Part shown: positions 1 to 9,478 of the stretch, piece by piece
Position numbering within the stretch: the first letter of the stretch is position 1
How the letters are laid out: the number at the start of each line of letters is the position of its first letter
The notes under the pieces: generated by a model
Databases searched by the model: none
Told to the model about the DNA's origin: nothing
What the model saw: the letters and a program-made list of their open reading frames with translations, nothing else
Program-made: the position numbers and the translations under genes
Assembly (NCBI GenBank): GCA_963730365.1
Contig: CAVSRM010000006.1
Coordinates: 1-64,000 of the forward strand
DNA: 64,000 bases
Direction of reading: 5' to 3'
Source: Fodinibacter sp963730365
GTDB lineage: Bacteria; Actinomycetota; Actinomycetes; Actinomycetales; Dermatophilaceae

Positions 1-572
1 ACGACGCGGTGACGACCCCGCTTGAGAGCCCACCGCATGGTCTTCATGTCCTCGGCGTTCTGGAAGAGCTCGTAGTCGGAAAAGCGGGCAGCCAGGCCCT
101 CCAATCCGTAGACGAAGGCACGCTCGGCGAGCCGGTCCTCAGGCCGTGCCCACAGGCCGTGGCAGGTGTTGACGACGACCGGAACACCCGCGAGGCGGCC
201 GGCGATGCGACCCATGACGCCGGTCTTGGGGTTGTGGGTGTGCAGCACGTCGAGGTCGGGAGAGCAGTTCGTCAGTGAAGATGTCGAGGAACGCGGCCAG
301 GTCGGCGCCAAGTGACCAGGAGCGGGTCAAGGATGACACCGGCACATGCGTCACGCCGAGCTCTTCCACGCGGCCCACGTAGGCCCGGGAGAACTGATGC
401 CGAAGACCTCGTGGCCGGATTCGACGTCAACGACGAGTTCCGTCGACAACAGGAGCGCCAGGCTCATGTCCACCGTCGTCAGGTGGGCAATGCGCAGCGC
501 GCGCCTGTGGGTGCCGGGTGCGGTTGGGACGTCACGATCGCCAATCGTCGCAGACCTCAGGGATGCGACCAA
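1..572 (-). pseudogene. Family 4 glycosyltransferase, N-terminal part, frameshifted and cut by the window edge
   Basis: The minus strand encodes the N-terminal half of a GT4 glycosyltransferase, but in three successive frames. The first frame (about 572-360) gives RIAHLTTVDMSLALLL, the usual start of this family. The second (about 378-255) gives THVPVSSLTRSW. The third (about 255-1) gives HTHNPKTGVMGRIAG followed by NTCHGLW and FSDYELFQ. At least two single-base shifts are therefore needed to restore it. The protein would transfer a sugar from a nucleotide donor onto a lipid-linked glycan at the inner membrane face. The start is uncertain: 572 is a TTG and the true start may lie nearer 530. 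The C-terminal donor-binding half is outside the window. Confidence 0.7.
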
Positions 573-684
573 GGTGGTGCGCGAGGTCGGCTAGAGTTTA
601 GATAGTATACCCAACTTCCAGGAAGGTTCTCTGCATGCTGACATGGTGGTGGAGTCCGGCTCCGGAAGGACCTGGAGCACGCTC

Positions 685-2228
685 ATGACGATGCAGGCGT
701 ATCTGAAGATCTTCCGTCAGAGGTGGTTGGTCATCTGGCTGCCGTCGTTGCGGCGGGGGCCGTGATGTGGGTCGTGACGCCGGCCACGGATCCGGCGACC
801 AACGAGCGAGACCAGCTACACGGCGACGGCCACCTGCTTCGTCGGTCGGCGTCGCCGGACACCACCAGTCCGAGATGGGTCGGATCGCGCTCTACCTCAC
901 CACCGGGGAGATCCCGCGGCGCCGCGGCTGATCTGGGCTACGGGTGACCCTGCTGTCCTTGCCTCGGGCCTCACCGTCACCCCGGTCTTCACGGCGAACG
1001 CGCTCACCGTCTCGACGACGGAAGCGGACGGTGCGAGCGCGCCGCGGCGGTCGCCAACGCGTTCGCCGATGAGACCGTCGCGTACTTCGGGGACTCAGAG
1101 AAGGCGGGCAGGGCGACCACGTGTCGGTCCTGCAGGCGGCCACGCCGATCCCGAACGCGACCGAGCGGCGGCTTCGTCGTCGCCGCCGAGTCGGGCCGCG
1201 CGCACCGTCCTGGCTGCTCATGCTCGGGTCTTCTCCTCGGTCTTGCCCTCGCGCTCGTCATCGAGCGTCTCGACTCCCGTCTGCGCACCCGGGAAGCCGT
1301 CGCACGATGCCCTGGACCTCCCGATCGTCGCGGAGGTCCCCAGCTCACTCGTGCCCAGCGGGCGCACAGTACGATCGGGGTCGTCGAGCAGCCCCTGAGC
1401 CCGTATGCCGAGTCCTACCGGGCCGCGCGCACCGCGCTCGCCCACACCGCGATCCGGCGCGTTCCCGAGGAGTTCGGGCCAACTCCGCGATCCCGACCAC
1501 CGCGCCGCCACGCGCGCGATGGTGCTCCTCGTCACCTCCGCGAACCCGAGTCCGAGGGCAAGACGACGTCGATCGCCAACCTGGCCGCGAGCTTCGCCGA
1601 GACAGGTCAGCGCGTGCTCGTGCTCGATGCGGACCTGCGCTCCCCTGATGCGCACACCCTCTTCGACGTTCCCCAGGGCGCCGGAATCTCCAACTACCTG
1701 GGCCGACCCGAGGACTCGTCGCTCGAGTCCCTCATCCGGCCCACGAGCGTCCCGGGGGTGCGGATCATGACGGCGGGCACCCGCCTGGCGCACCCGGAGT
1801 CCCTCGCCAGCAGGATGAGCGGCCTGCTCGCGGAGACCCGCGACCTGGCCGACATCGTGCTCATCGACACGGCCCCACTCCTCGCGGCAAGTGATGTCTT
1901 CGACCTGCTGCCGCTCGTGGACAGCGTCGTGCTCGTCGTTCGCCACGGGCGAATCACCGACGTCGAGGGCCGCCGGGTGTCCGAGCTGCTCGGTCGCTTC
2001 CAGGTGCCGCTGACGGGCGTCATCATCGTCGGCGCCTCACCAAGGGGCTCCGGCTACGGCTACGGATACGGCTACGGCCGTGGGTACGGCGACCAGCCGG
2101 CCAAGGGCGAGAAGGGCCACCGCGGTCGCACCGGGTCGCGCCACACCACTCCGTCCGTCGCCGACGACCGGCTGGCGAGCCGGGAGCCTCAGAGCCGTCG
2201 AGCCTGGTCGCACCTCTCGTCGGCCTGA
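685..2228 (+). pseudogene. Wzz/BY-kinase (polysaccharide chain-length and tyrosine kinase), multiply frameshifted
   Basis: Stitching frames gives a chain-length regulator fused to a BY-kinase. The N-terminus from the ATG at 685 reads MTMQAYLKIFRQRWLVIW, followed by a first membrane segment near 740-790. A second membrane segment lies near 1215-1265 (LGLALALVIERLDSRLR after frame correction). A Walker A motif, NPSEGKTTS, lies near 1548-1575 across one shift. From about 1614 the frame is clean: LVLDADLRSPD (Walker A'), VLIDTAPL (Walker B), then a tail with GYGYGYGYGRGYGD. A tyrosine cluster at the C-terminus is the usual autophosphorylation site of BY-kinases. About five or more shifts lie between 740 and 1610. 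The likely cognate phosphatase is at 15105. Confidence 0.75.
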
Positions 2229-2236
2229 CCGCACCG

Positions 2237-3597
2237 ATGAGTCGCTCGTCGGAACGGTTGGCAGTCGTCGCCCTGACCGTCACCCTCGCAGGGCTCTGTC
2301 TCTTTCGTGTTCGCGTGGACCCTGCAGACCAGTCCTACAACCTGTGGGGTGCGGCATCGTGGGTGCCCGTCGTCCTTGCCCTCAACGCCGTGCTCATCGT
2401 GCGGGTCGCACGAGGTGCGGCGGAACCGTGGCTCGCTCGCGGTGCTGGCGTGGGTTTCACCGCGAAGATCGTCGGGCGCCCTGGTCAGGTACGTCGTTGC
2501 CACGTCGTCTACGGGGGCGCCGTCGGACGCCGAGCGCTACAACTCCTACGCCGCCTACCAGCACCACCTGGCTGGCGTGAAGGGTTGGTCGTGTGGGAGT
2601 GGGGCGGCATAGCAAGGTACGCAGTACATGGAGCTGATCACGACGGCGATCTACACGGTCACCGGGCCCGCCGATGACTGCCTTCATCGTCTATGCGGAC
2701 CTTCGCGTTCTGGGGTGCAGTACCTGCTCTATCGTGCCTTCCAGATCACGCTCCCTGAGCGCGAACCGCCGGAGATACGCCTTGCTGGTGTTCCTCATGC
2801 CGTCCATCTTCTACTGGCCGTCGTAGATCGGCAAGGAGTCGTGGCTCATGCTGTTCGTCGGCGTGACCGCCCTGGGCGCGGCGAGTTCTTCGCCCACCAT
2901 CGAGGGGCGATGATCCTCTTGGCCACGGGGCCGTCGGGCACCGCGGTAATCCGACCCCACATCGCGGTGCTCCTTTTGCCGCTCTCCTGGTGGCTCAGCT
3001 GTTCCGACCCGCGGCGGGGCAGCCCACCGGAATCCTCTTCAAGGTCGCGGGTGTCCTCGTGCTGGGCGCCGCAGCCTGGGTTCTCGCCTTCCAGTCCGCC
3101 GAACTCCTCGGGACCGACGACCTGATTGGCAGCCGATCTCCGAGTCTCTGGCGATGGCGGTGGGCGCACCACTCAAGGTGGCTCCGAGTTCCGCCGCAGT
3201 GAGGTCGGGTTCGGTGTGGGATCCCGTCGCCGCGGCCACAATGCTCTTCCGGCCCTTCCCGTGGGAGGCGAGCAACATCGCAGCTGTTCGTTCAGAGCCT
3301 GGAGGGGCTCTTCCTCATCGTGCTCACGATCGCCTCTTGGCCGCGACTGCGTCGGCTCCCCGGCATCCTGCGCCGAACCCGTACGTCGTGTTCGCCCTGG
3401 TGTACACGTCGGCCTTCATCGTGGCCTTCGCGAGCTTCGCGAACTTCGGCATCCTCGCTCGACAGCGTGTCCTGATGCTGCCGTTCTTCCTCGTCCTGCT
3501 GTCGTTGCCGCTGCGCCGCAGGCACGAGTCCGACGCCGTGGCGCTCCAACGAGACGAGGACGAGGGCGCAGCCGACGGAGTCTTCCGACGTGTCTGA
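2237..3597 (+). pseudogene. Polytopic membrane protein, possible polysaccharide polymerase, frameshifted
   Basis: The coding signal runs in alternating frames from MSRSSERLAVVALTV (2237) to a charged tail ending in EGAADGVFRRV at 3597. Frame-corrected pieces include NLWGAASWVPVVLALNAVL, AERYNSYAAYQHHL, YWPSSIGKESW, HIAVLLFAALLVAQLF and YVVFALVYTSAFIVAFASF, which together predict about eight or more membrane segments. The FYWPSSIGKESW segment resembles the signature seen in uncharacterised O-antigen or EpsG-like polymerases, but I cannot name the family firmly. It lies between the BY-kinase and a polysaccharide deacetylase, which supports an export or polymerisation role. At least four frame changes are needed, so the gene is broken as read. 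Confidence 0.5.
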
Positions 3598-3617
3598 CAC
3601 GTCCGAGAGACGGCACG

Positions 3618-4415
3618 GTGCGCGGAGCCCGCACCCGCCTGAAGTCCCTGCTGTCACAGGGTGGCGGACGCGAGACTGCTCAGGGTGCGACGCTGCTCAT
3701 CTACCACCGCGTCGGTGGTGGGACCCTCGACGAGCTCGACGTGAGCACCGCGAACTTCGCCAGGCAACTTGAACTGCTCGACAGCCATGAGGTCGTGTCC
3801 TTGGACATCGCGCTGGACCGGCTCGACGCTGGCGACGACCGGCCGACTGTCGTGCTCACGTTCGACGACGGTTTCGAGGACGTCCACAGCAATGCCTGGC
3901 CACTACTCCGCGAGCGTGGAGTTCCCTTCACCGTCTACCTGGCCTCGGCTTTCGTCGCTCGCCCCATGCGGTGGGAGGCTTCGACGGCGAAGGGCTCGGT
4001 GGGCACGGGGATGACCTGGAGCCAGCTCGCCGAGATGGTCGACTCGGGCCTGTGCACGATCGGGAACCACACCCACCGCCACGTCCCCCCCGAGGGACTG
4101 ACTGCGGAGGAGCTCGACGACTGCTCGTCCTCGATCGAACGACACCTCGGGGTCGCGCCCACTCACTTCACCTACCCATGGGGAATCCCGGTCGCGGACA
4201 TGGAGCCTGCTCTACGTGTGCGCTTCCGCAGCGCCTCGTCCGGAGTCCTCGGGCGCAACGTGCCGGGCACAGACCCGTTGCGGCTCGCTCGGGTGCCTGT
4301 GCGCAGGACCGATCCGGATGCGTTCTTCGCGGCAAAACTCGTGGGCGCGCTCGGCCCCGAGCGCGCCTACGCGACCATGGTGAGGGTCGGTAAGGCGGTC
4401 GGGCTACGTGGATAG
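3618..4415 (+). CDS. Polysaccharide deacetylase (CE4/NodB family)
   Basis: This 265-residue protein has the NodB homology fold. TFDDGF (residues 81-86) carries the catalytic base and the metal-binding aspartates, and NHTHRH (150-155) supplies the H-x3-H metal ligands. It would remove N-acetyl groups from an amino sugar in the exported glycan. The reading frame stays open far upstream (to 3126), but that part is out-of-frame sequence of the preceding membrane protein, so I chose the GTG at 3618. The true N-terminus may include VSDTSE from a GTG at 3590 in another frame, which would imply one more shift. The 3' end overlaps the convergent glycosyltransferase by 12 bases. Confidence 0.8.
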   Translation: MRGARTRLKSLLSQGGGRETAQGATLLIYHRVGGGTLDELDVSTANFARQLELLDSHEVVSLDIALDRLDAGDDRPTVVLTFDDGFEDVHSNAWPLLRERGVPFTVYLASAFVARPMRWEASTAKGSVGTGMTWSQLAEMVDSGLCTIGNHTHRHVPPEGLTAEELDDCSSSIERHLGVAPTHFTYPWGIPVADMEPALRVRFRSASSGVLGRNVPGTDPLRLARVPVRRTDPDAFFAAKLVGALGPERAYATMVRVGKAVGLRG

Positions 4416-5534
4416 CGCCGGTTTGGCCAGTTCTGCGTAGGCAGCCTCCTGGGCATCAACCGTCGTTCGGATGTCGAACTGCTGAGTGCGTTCGCGGGCA
4501 GCAGCCCCCATCGCCGCACGCAGTGGGCGGTCACCAGCGACGGAAACAAGCGCGTGGGCGAGGGCCTCGGGGTCGTGCGCAGGAACGAGGAGCCCGGTGA
4601 CGCCGTCCTCGACTGCTTCGGGCACCCCTCCGACGGCCGTGGCTACGACGGGCAGCGCAGACACCATCGCCTCCATGATCGACACCGGCAGCCCTTCGTG
4701 GGCGGAGGCCAGGATGAACACGTCAGAAGCGGCGAGCAGGTATGGGACGTCATTTCTGTAGCCCAGCAACCGGACGCTGTCACCCAAGGCAAGGTCACGG
4801 TGGAGCGAGGCGACGTCGTCCCGCCAACGGACCCTGACCGACAGCCAGGACCACGAGGGCCGGCATGCGCTGCAGAGCCAACTGGCCGCCCAAAGCAGGT
4901 TGGGGTAGTCCTTCTCGCGCCGCATGTTGGCGACGGTAATGGCGACGACAGCGTCGTCGGGGATGGACAGCTCGCCCCGGACCCGGCGACGGGTGTCGTC
5001 GGGGGGCCGGCGGTCGCTGAGCACGACGCCCTGGACGAGGACCTCGGCGCCTCGACCCAGTGGCCACCACATCGACCGGCGGACCTCGCCTGACACTGCC
5101 CATCGCCGTCGATCCAGGGCGGCCGTGGTGGCGTTCAGGGTCGGGTGGGAGGGGAGAGTTCCCCAGACGTTGTGCTCCGTCGAGACGGTCACGGGCCGGC
5201 GGCGGGGCGGGAGGGTGCGGGCGAGCAACTGGCCACGCCCGCGAGCAGCGGTGAGTGTGCATGGACGATGTGCTGGTCCATCATCAGGTTCCGCAAGGCG
5301 AGCGCCCAGCCGAGGTGTCCGCCCCGCACCAGGGTCGTGTGTACCCGGCGGCTTCCAGCGCACCCACGAGCTGGGTCTTGTCCGCTCGGACGTAGGCGGC
5401 CGCGTAGTCGAATGCGTCGTGGTCGGCCACCCGGGCCGACGAGACGAGGAGCTGCTCGCACCTCCCGGGCCGAGACCCTTGATGAGCCAGAGGACGCGGA
5501 CGCGCTGGGCGAGGTCGGCGTCAGCGGTGCTCAT
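4404..5534 (-). CDS. Family 4 glycosyltransferase, with internal compensating frameshifts
   Basis: The C-terminal half is a clear GT4 Rossmann domain: VANMRREKDYPNLL, GYRNDVPYLLAASDVF and the donor-binding segment SAHEGLPVSIMEAM followed by GGVPEAVEDG. The N-terminus has the family start LIKGLGPGGA. Between about 5190 and 5460 the family sequence (VRGGHLGWALALRNLM, QHIVHAHSP) lies in another frame, so the continuous frame there is nonsense and two or more compensating shifts are present. A further short disturbance may occur near 4850. The protein would add a sugar in exopolysaccharide assembly. It is convergent with the deacetylase and divergent from the AsnB-like gene. Confidence 0.7.
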   Translation of the reverse strand: MSTADADLAQRVRVLWLIKGLGPGGASSSSSRRPGWPTTTHSTTRPPTSERTRPSSWVRWKPPGTHDPGAGRTPRLGARLAEPDDGPAHRPCTLTAARGRGQLLARTLPPRRRPVTVSTEHNVWGTLPSHPTLNATTAALDRRRWAVSGEVRRSMWWPLGRGAEVLVQGVVLSDRRPPDDTRRRVRGELSIPDDAVVAITVANMRREKDYPNLLWAASWLCSACRPSWSWLSVRVRWRDDVASLHRDLALGDSVRLLGYRNDVPYLLAASDVFILASAHEGLPVSIMEAMVSALPVVATAVGGVPEAVEDGVTGLLVPAHDPEALAHALVSVAGDRPLRAAMGAAARERTQQFDIRTTVDAQEAAYAELAKPALST

Positions 5535-5618
5535 GGCTCAATTCTGTCCCAGCCCTCCACCCGTATACTCATCGCCCGGGTACGGCGGAGGTTCCGCGGG
5601 CCGGGGCAGGGGTCAACC

Positions 5619-7527
5619 GTGTGCGGTGTGGTCGGCTGGTGTCCGTGGAACACCGCGACCTGCGCGAGGATCTGGACTGGATGTCGGCTGCGGTCCGCCA
5701 TAGGGGACCCGACGACCACGGCTCATGGGTCGACGAAACGGCGGGTGTGGCGCTGGGCCAGCGCCGGCTGTCGATTGTCGACCTTTCCCCGGGGGGCCGC
5801 CACCGATGGTGTCCGCAGACGGCCGGTGGGTCCTGGTCCTCAACGGCGAGATCTACGACCACACGGTGCACCGCGCTCGTCTCAAGGCAAAGGGAGTCCG
5901 ATTCCATGGGCACTCCGACACCGAGGTGCTGCTCGAGCTGGTCGCGCGCATCGGCCCCGAGGAGGCCGCCACCGCAGTTGACGGGATGTTCGCCTTCGCC
6001 GCATGGGACCGCCTCGAACGCGTCCTCCATCTCGTCCGGGACAGGGTCGGAGAGAAGCCGCTGTACTACGGCACAGCGGGTGGCAGCTTCGCCTTCGCCT
6101 CGGAGCTCTCCGCGATCCGACGGCTACGTCACGCACCCACGGAACTCGACCCTCACGCGTTATCGGAGTATCTGAGACTCGGATTCGTGCCTGCACCCCT
6201 CACGATGTTCCGCGGCATCCACAAGCTGCCGGCCGGATGCATCGTGCGACTCGAAGCGGACGGCGTGGCGGGCGAGCCGCTCGTCTATTGGTCGCTGCGT
6301 GACGTCGCTCGGTCCGGACTTGATGCCCCACTGACCCTCGACGATCGTGAGCTCGTCGACCTCGCTGACGCAACGCTGCGCACGTCGGTCCGACGCCGCC
6401 TGGTGGCGGACGTGCCCGTGGGTGCCTTCTTGTCAGGAGGTCTGGACTCCTCCACGGTCGTCGCCATGGCGCAGGAGGTCCACGGCCGTCCGGTGAGGAC
6501 GTTCACCGTGTCCGTGGGTGGCCCGGACGACGAAGCCAGCGCTGCGGCCGCTGTGGCTCGACACCTTGGTACCGAACACACGACGCTGTCTCTCCCGGAG
6601 ATCGATCCTCTCGATCTCGCGAAAGGGGTCTCCACAATCTCCGACGAACCGTTCGGGGATCCCTCCGGCATTCCCACGGCGCTGCTGTGCGAGGCCGCGA
6701 GGCAGCACGTCACCGTGTGCCTCAGTGGCGACGGCGCAGACGAGCTGCTGGCGGGATACAACCGCTACCGGGTGGGACGTGGGGGTCTTTCGCGCGTCAT
6801 GGCTCTGCCGAGACCTCTTCGGGAAGCCGGCGCAGGTCTGCTGCGGGCCGTGGGGCCGGCGGCGTGGGACAGGCTCAGCAGGATGGGGCCCGGATCTGTG
6901 TCGGCGATGGGAACGAAGGCCCACAAGCTCGCGGGAGCACTGAGTGCGGACGGTCCCCTCGGTGCCTACGAGTCCCTGGCCACCCAGTGGGATCCGGGGT
7001 TGGTGATGCGCGACGCACCCGTCGTGCGGCCACGAGTCCCGGCCCTGTCCGGGGCCTCGCCGCTGCACGCCATGCTTCTCCAGGACCAGGAGAGCACCCT
7101 GCCGGACGACATGCTCGTCAAGGTGGACCGGGCCAGCATGGCGGTCGCCCTCGAGGTCCGAGTCCCGTTCCTCGCCCACCAGTTCGTGGAGCTGACATGG
7201 AGGATGCCGGAGCGGGCCAAGGTGCGCAACGGACACGGCAAGTGGGTTGTGCGGCAGGTACTCGATCGTTATGTGCCCAGGGAACTCTGGGAGCGGCCCA
7301 AGATGGGTTTCGACCCGCCTCTTGCGCAGTGGCTTCGAGGTCCTCTTGCCGAGTGGTCGTATGATCTGCTGTCGCCTGACCGCCTTCGCAGCCAAGGGCT
7401 CCTCGAGCATGAGCCGGTCGCGGCCGCGCTGGAGGCGCATCGCAGCGGACGGCAGAACCTCGAGTACCCGCTCTGGACGCTCTTGATGCTGCAATCGTGG
7501 CTGGATGAAAAGGACAGGCATGCCTAG
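5619..7527 (+). CDS. Asparagine synthase-like glutamine amidotransferase, 5' end frameshifted
   Basis: The class II glutaminase domain begins VCGVVGW at the GTG at 5619, with the nucleophile cysteine as residue 2. One shift near 5640 leads to LDWMSAAVRHRGPDDHGSW, and another near 5800 leads to the long frame that continues from about 5806 (VSADGRWVLVLNGEIYD). The synthetase domain has the PP-loop SGGLDSS (6433-6453), SGDGADELLAGY and a C-terminal VKVDRASMAVALEVRVPF. AsnB homologues in exopolysaccharide loci are thought to amidate a sugar acid or related intermediate. Because the glutaminase NGE motif is retained, this is not a lasso-peptide cyclase. The two shifts would inactivate the glutaminase half if they are real. 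Confidence 0.8.
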
Positions 7528-8503
7528 ACCCTCGCCGAGTGACCTCGAGGTCCGCCCCGCTGGTGCCGAGGACGAGCAGTCGGTCGTGAACCTCCTGCGA
7601 GAGTCACTCGGCTGGTTGGCGAACGACCCCAACGAGGCATTCTTCCGATGGAAGCATCACGACAACCCCTTTGGTCGATCTCCAGCGTGGCTGGCCCTGC
7701 ATGACGGATCGGTCGTGGGCTTTCGCACGTTCCTGCGCTGGGACTTCCTGGACAAGGACGACCGGGTGGTGCGTGCGGTACGTGCGGTGGACACCGCAAC
7801 TGCACCGGCATACCGAGGATTGGGGATCTTCCGTACTCTCACGCTCCGGGCGGTGGCAGAGATGACCCTCGCCGGTGACTCGATGGTGTTCAACACCCCG
7901 AACGACCAGAGCCGCCCGGGCTATCTCAAGATGGGCTGGTCTCCTGCCCGACGCCTTCCGGTGGGCATCCTCCCGGCCGGCCCCCGCGCCCTCATCACGA
8001 TGATGAGGGCCCGGGTCGCTGCCTCGCTCTGGTCGGAGGTCACGACAGTCGGACTGGATGCCGCGGAGGCCCTGACCGATCCTGCGGTGGTAACGGCATT
8101 GCTAGCACATGCTCCGCGGTCAGGCTTCCGGACCGACCGCACTGCGCATTACCTCATTTGGCGTACGGCGTTTGCGCCGCTCGCCTACCGTCTCCTCCTC
8201 GCGTCAGACGGAGACCCGGCCGAGGGCGGAATCGTCTTCCGGGTGCGTCGCCGCGGGGATGCTGCCGAGTTGGCCGTCATCGAGCAGTTCGTTCCCGATC
8301 GACTCACTGGGGCCCGTCTGGTGCGCCGAGCTGTGCGCGAGACAGGGGCCCACTACGCGATCGGGCTCCGCACCGGCCCCTCGGCCGGGCTGGTTGTCCC
8401 CGTGCCGAGGCAAGGCCCATTGCTCACCACGCGACCCCTCGCGGGATCGCCACCTTCACCCAGCGACTGGGCCCTCACCCTGGGGGATGTCGAGCTCTTC
8501 TGA
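7520..8503 (+). CDS. GNAT-family N-acetyltransferase
   Basis: The 327-residue protein has an N-terminal GNAT domain: a substrate segment LGWLANDPNEAFFRWKHHDNP, the acetyl-CoA-binding strand and loop TAPAYRGLGIFRTL (near residues 95-110), and MVFNTPNDQSRPGYLKMGW. The C-terminal half is less recognisable and may be a second GNAT-like lobe. I chose the ATG at 7520; an alternative ATG lies at 7505. Either start lies inside the 3' end of the AsnB-like gene, so the two are probably co-transcribed. A role in acylating a polysaccharide precursor is an inference from position. The last 48 bases overlap the convergent ligase gene. Confidence 0.65.
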   Translation: MPRPSPSDLEVRPAGAEDEQSVVNLLRESLGWLANDPNEAFFRWKHHDNPFGRSPAWLALHDGSVVGFRTFLRWDFLDKDDRVVRAVRAVDTATAPAYRGLGIFRTLTLRAVAEMTLAGDSMVFNTPNDQSRPGYLKMGWSPARRLPVGILPAGPRALITMMRARVAASLWSEVTTVGLDAAEALTDPAVVTALLAHAPRSGFRTDRTAHYLIWRTAFAPLAYRLLLASDGDPAEGGIVFRVRRRGDAAELAVIEQFVPDRLTGARLVRRAVRETGAHYAIGLRTGPSAGLVVPVPRQGPLLTTRPLAGSPPSPSDWALTLGDVELF

Positions 8504-9475
8504 GTGGCACGAACCCGCCCAACCCACCACGACCCCCGCCGCGACAACAACGGGCGCGTACTCGATGAGGTGGTCGACGAGGCCATGCACGGCCAGCGCC
8601 GTCCACCCGGCCGCGGCAACCACCCCCAGCCGTGGCTCTCCTCGCGTACACAGCCACAGGCCGGTGAGGATGAGGGCGCAGAACAGCGCGACACCGACCC
8701 CACCCGTCTCGGCGCCGACCTGAAGGATCGAGGAGTGAACGGCTGACGTGTCCGGGTCGGCTGCAAGTGCGCTGAAGTCCGCGAATGAACCAGGTCCTCC
8801 TCCAGTGGTCGGGTGGGCAGCCCAGAGGGTGCGTGCGTCCTGCCAGAGTGTCTGTCGGGCCGGGTCGAGGGCACGCAGTAGCCACGAGGGCCAGGCTTCA
8901 CGGTCGGCAAGCCACAGGTTCACCGCAACAGCGCCTCCGAACGCCGCCGCACCCGCGACCGCGGCCCATCGGGCGCTGGTCGAGGGACGCATCAGCATGA
9001 GCACGACGACCAGCGTGAGCGGCACCGCGACGGCCAGGCCTGCTGCCGAGCGGTTCAGCCCCACGACGAGGAGCGCCACCACCAGCGAAGTCGCCACGAC
9101 CCCGCGTCGGACACCACGACTGGACAGCAGTGCCAGCCCACACAGGGCTAGGAGCTGGACAGCCACCGCTGCGTTTGCGTTCGCGTACCCGATCGGGCCC
9201 TTGGCCGGGCCATTAGCCCAGACGACCCCCACGAGGAAGAAGAGGGAGGACGCTGCCAGCCCTCCCGCGACCCACCGCTTTGTGGCCCTCGGACCGATGA
9301 GACGTCCGAGGCCCACTCCCACGCAGAGCAAGAGGGGAGTGGTGACGTACGGCGAGGTCGGGGAGAGGGTTCGGTCCGCCAGCGCGGCCGAGATCCCTGC
9401 CCAGACCACGAATGACAGGAGCAGGCCGAGCCCGACCAGTTCCGGCCACCCGAGCCGGTCGAGGAGCCGAGGCAC
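8456..9475 (-). CDS. O-antigen ligase/polymerase-like membrane protein (Wzy_C type)
   Basis: This 339-residue protein is dominated by about ten hydrophobic segments. It contains IGYANANAAVAVQLLALC and the periplasmic loop TLWAAHPTTGGGPGSFADFS, followed by a VHSSILQVGAETGGVG segment that is typical of the Wzy_C domain. Family members polymerise or ligate lipid-linked glycans outside the membrane. The GTG at 9475 lies only 3 bases after the stop of the epimerase gene, so translation is probably coupled. No ribosome-binding site other than that within the upstream gene is evident. The 3' end overlaps the convergent GNAT gene by 48 bases. Confidence 0.75.
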   Translation of the reverse strand: MPRLLDRLGWPELVGLGLLLSFVVWAGISAALADRTLSPTSPYVTTPLLLCVGVGLGRLIGPRATKRWVAGGLAASSLFFLVGVVWANGPAKGPIGYANANAAVAVQLLALCGLALLSSRGVRRGVVATSLVVALLVVGLNRSAAGLAVAVPLTLVVVLMLMRPSTSARWAAVAGAAAFGGAVAVNLWLADREAWPSWLLRALDPARQTLWQDARTLWAAHPTTGGGPGSFADFSALAADPDTSAVHSSILQVGAETGGVGVALFCALILTGLWLCTRGEPRLGVVAAAGWTALAVHGLVDHLIEYAPVVVAAGVVVGWAGSCHSEELDIPQGEGPVAG

Positions 9476-9478
9476 CGG

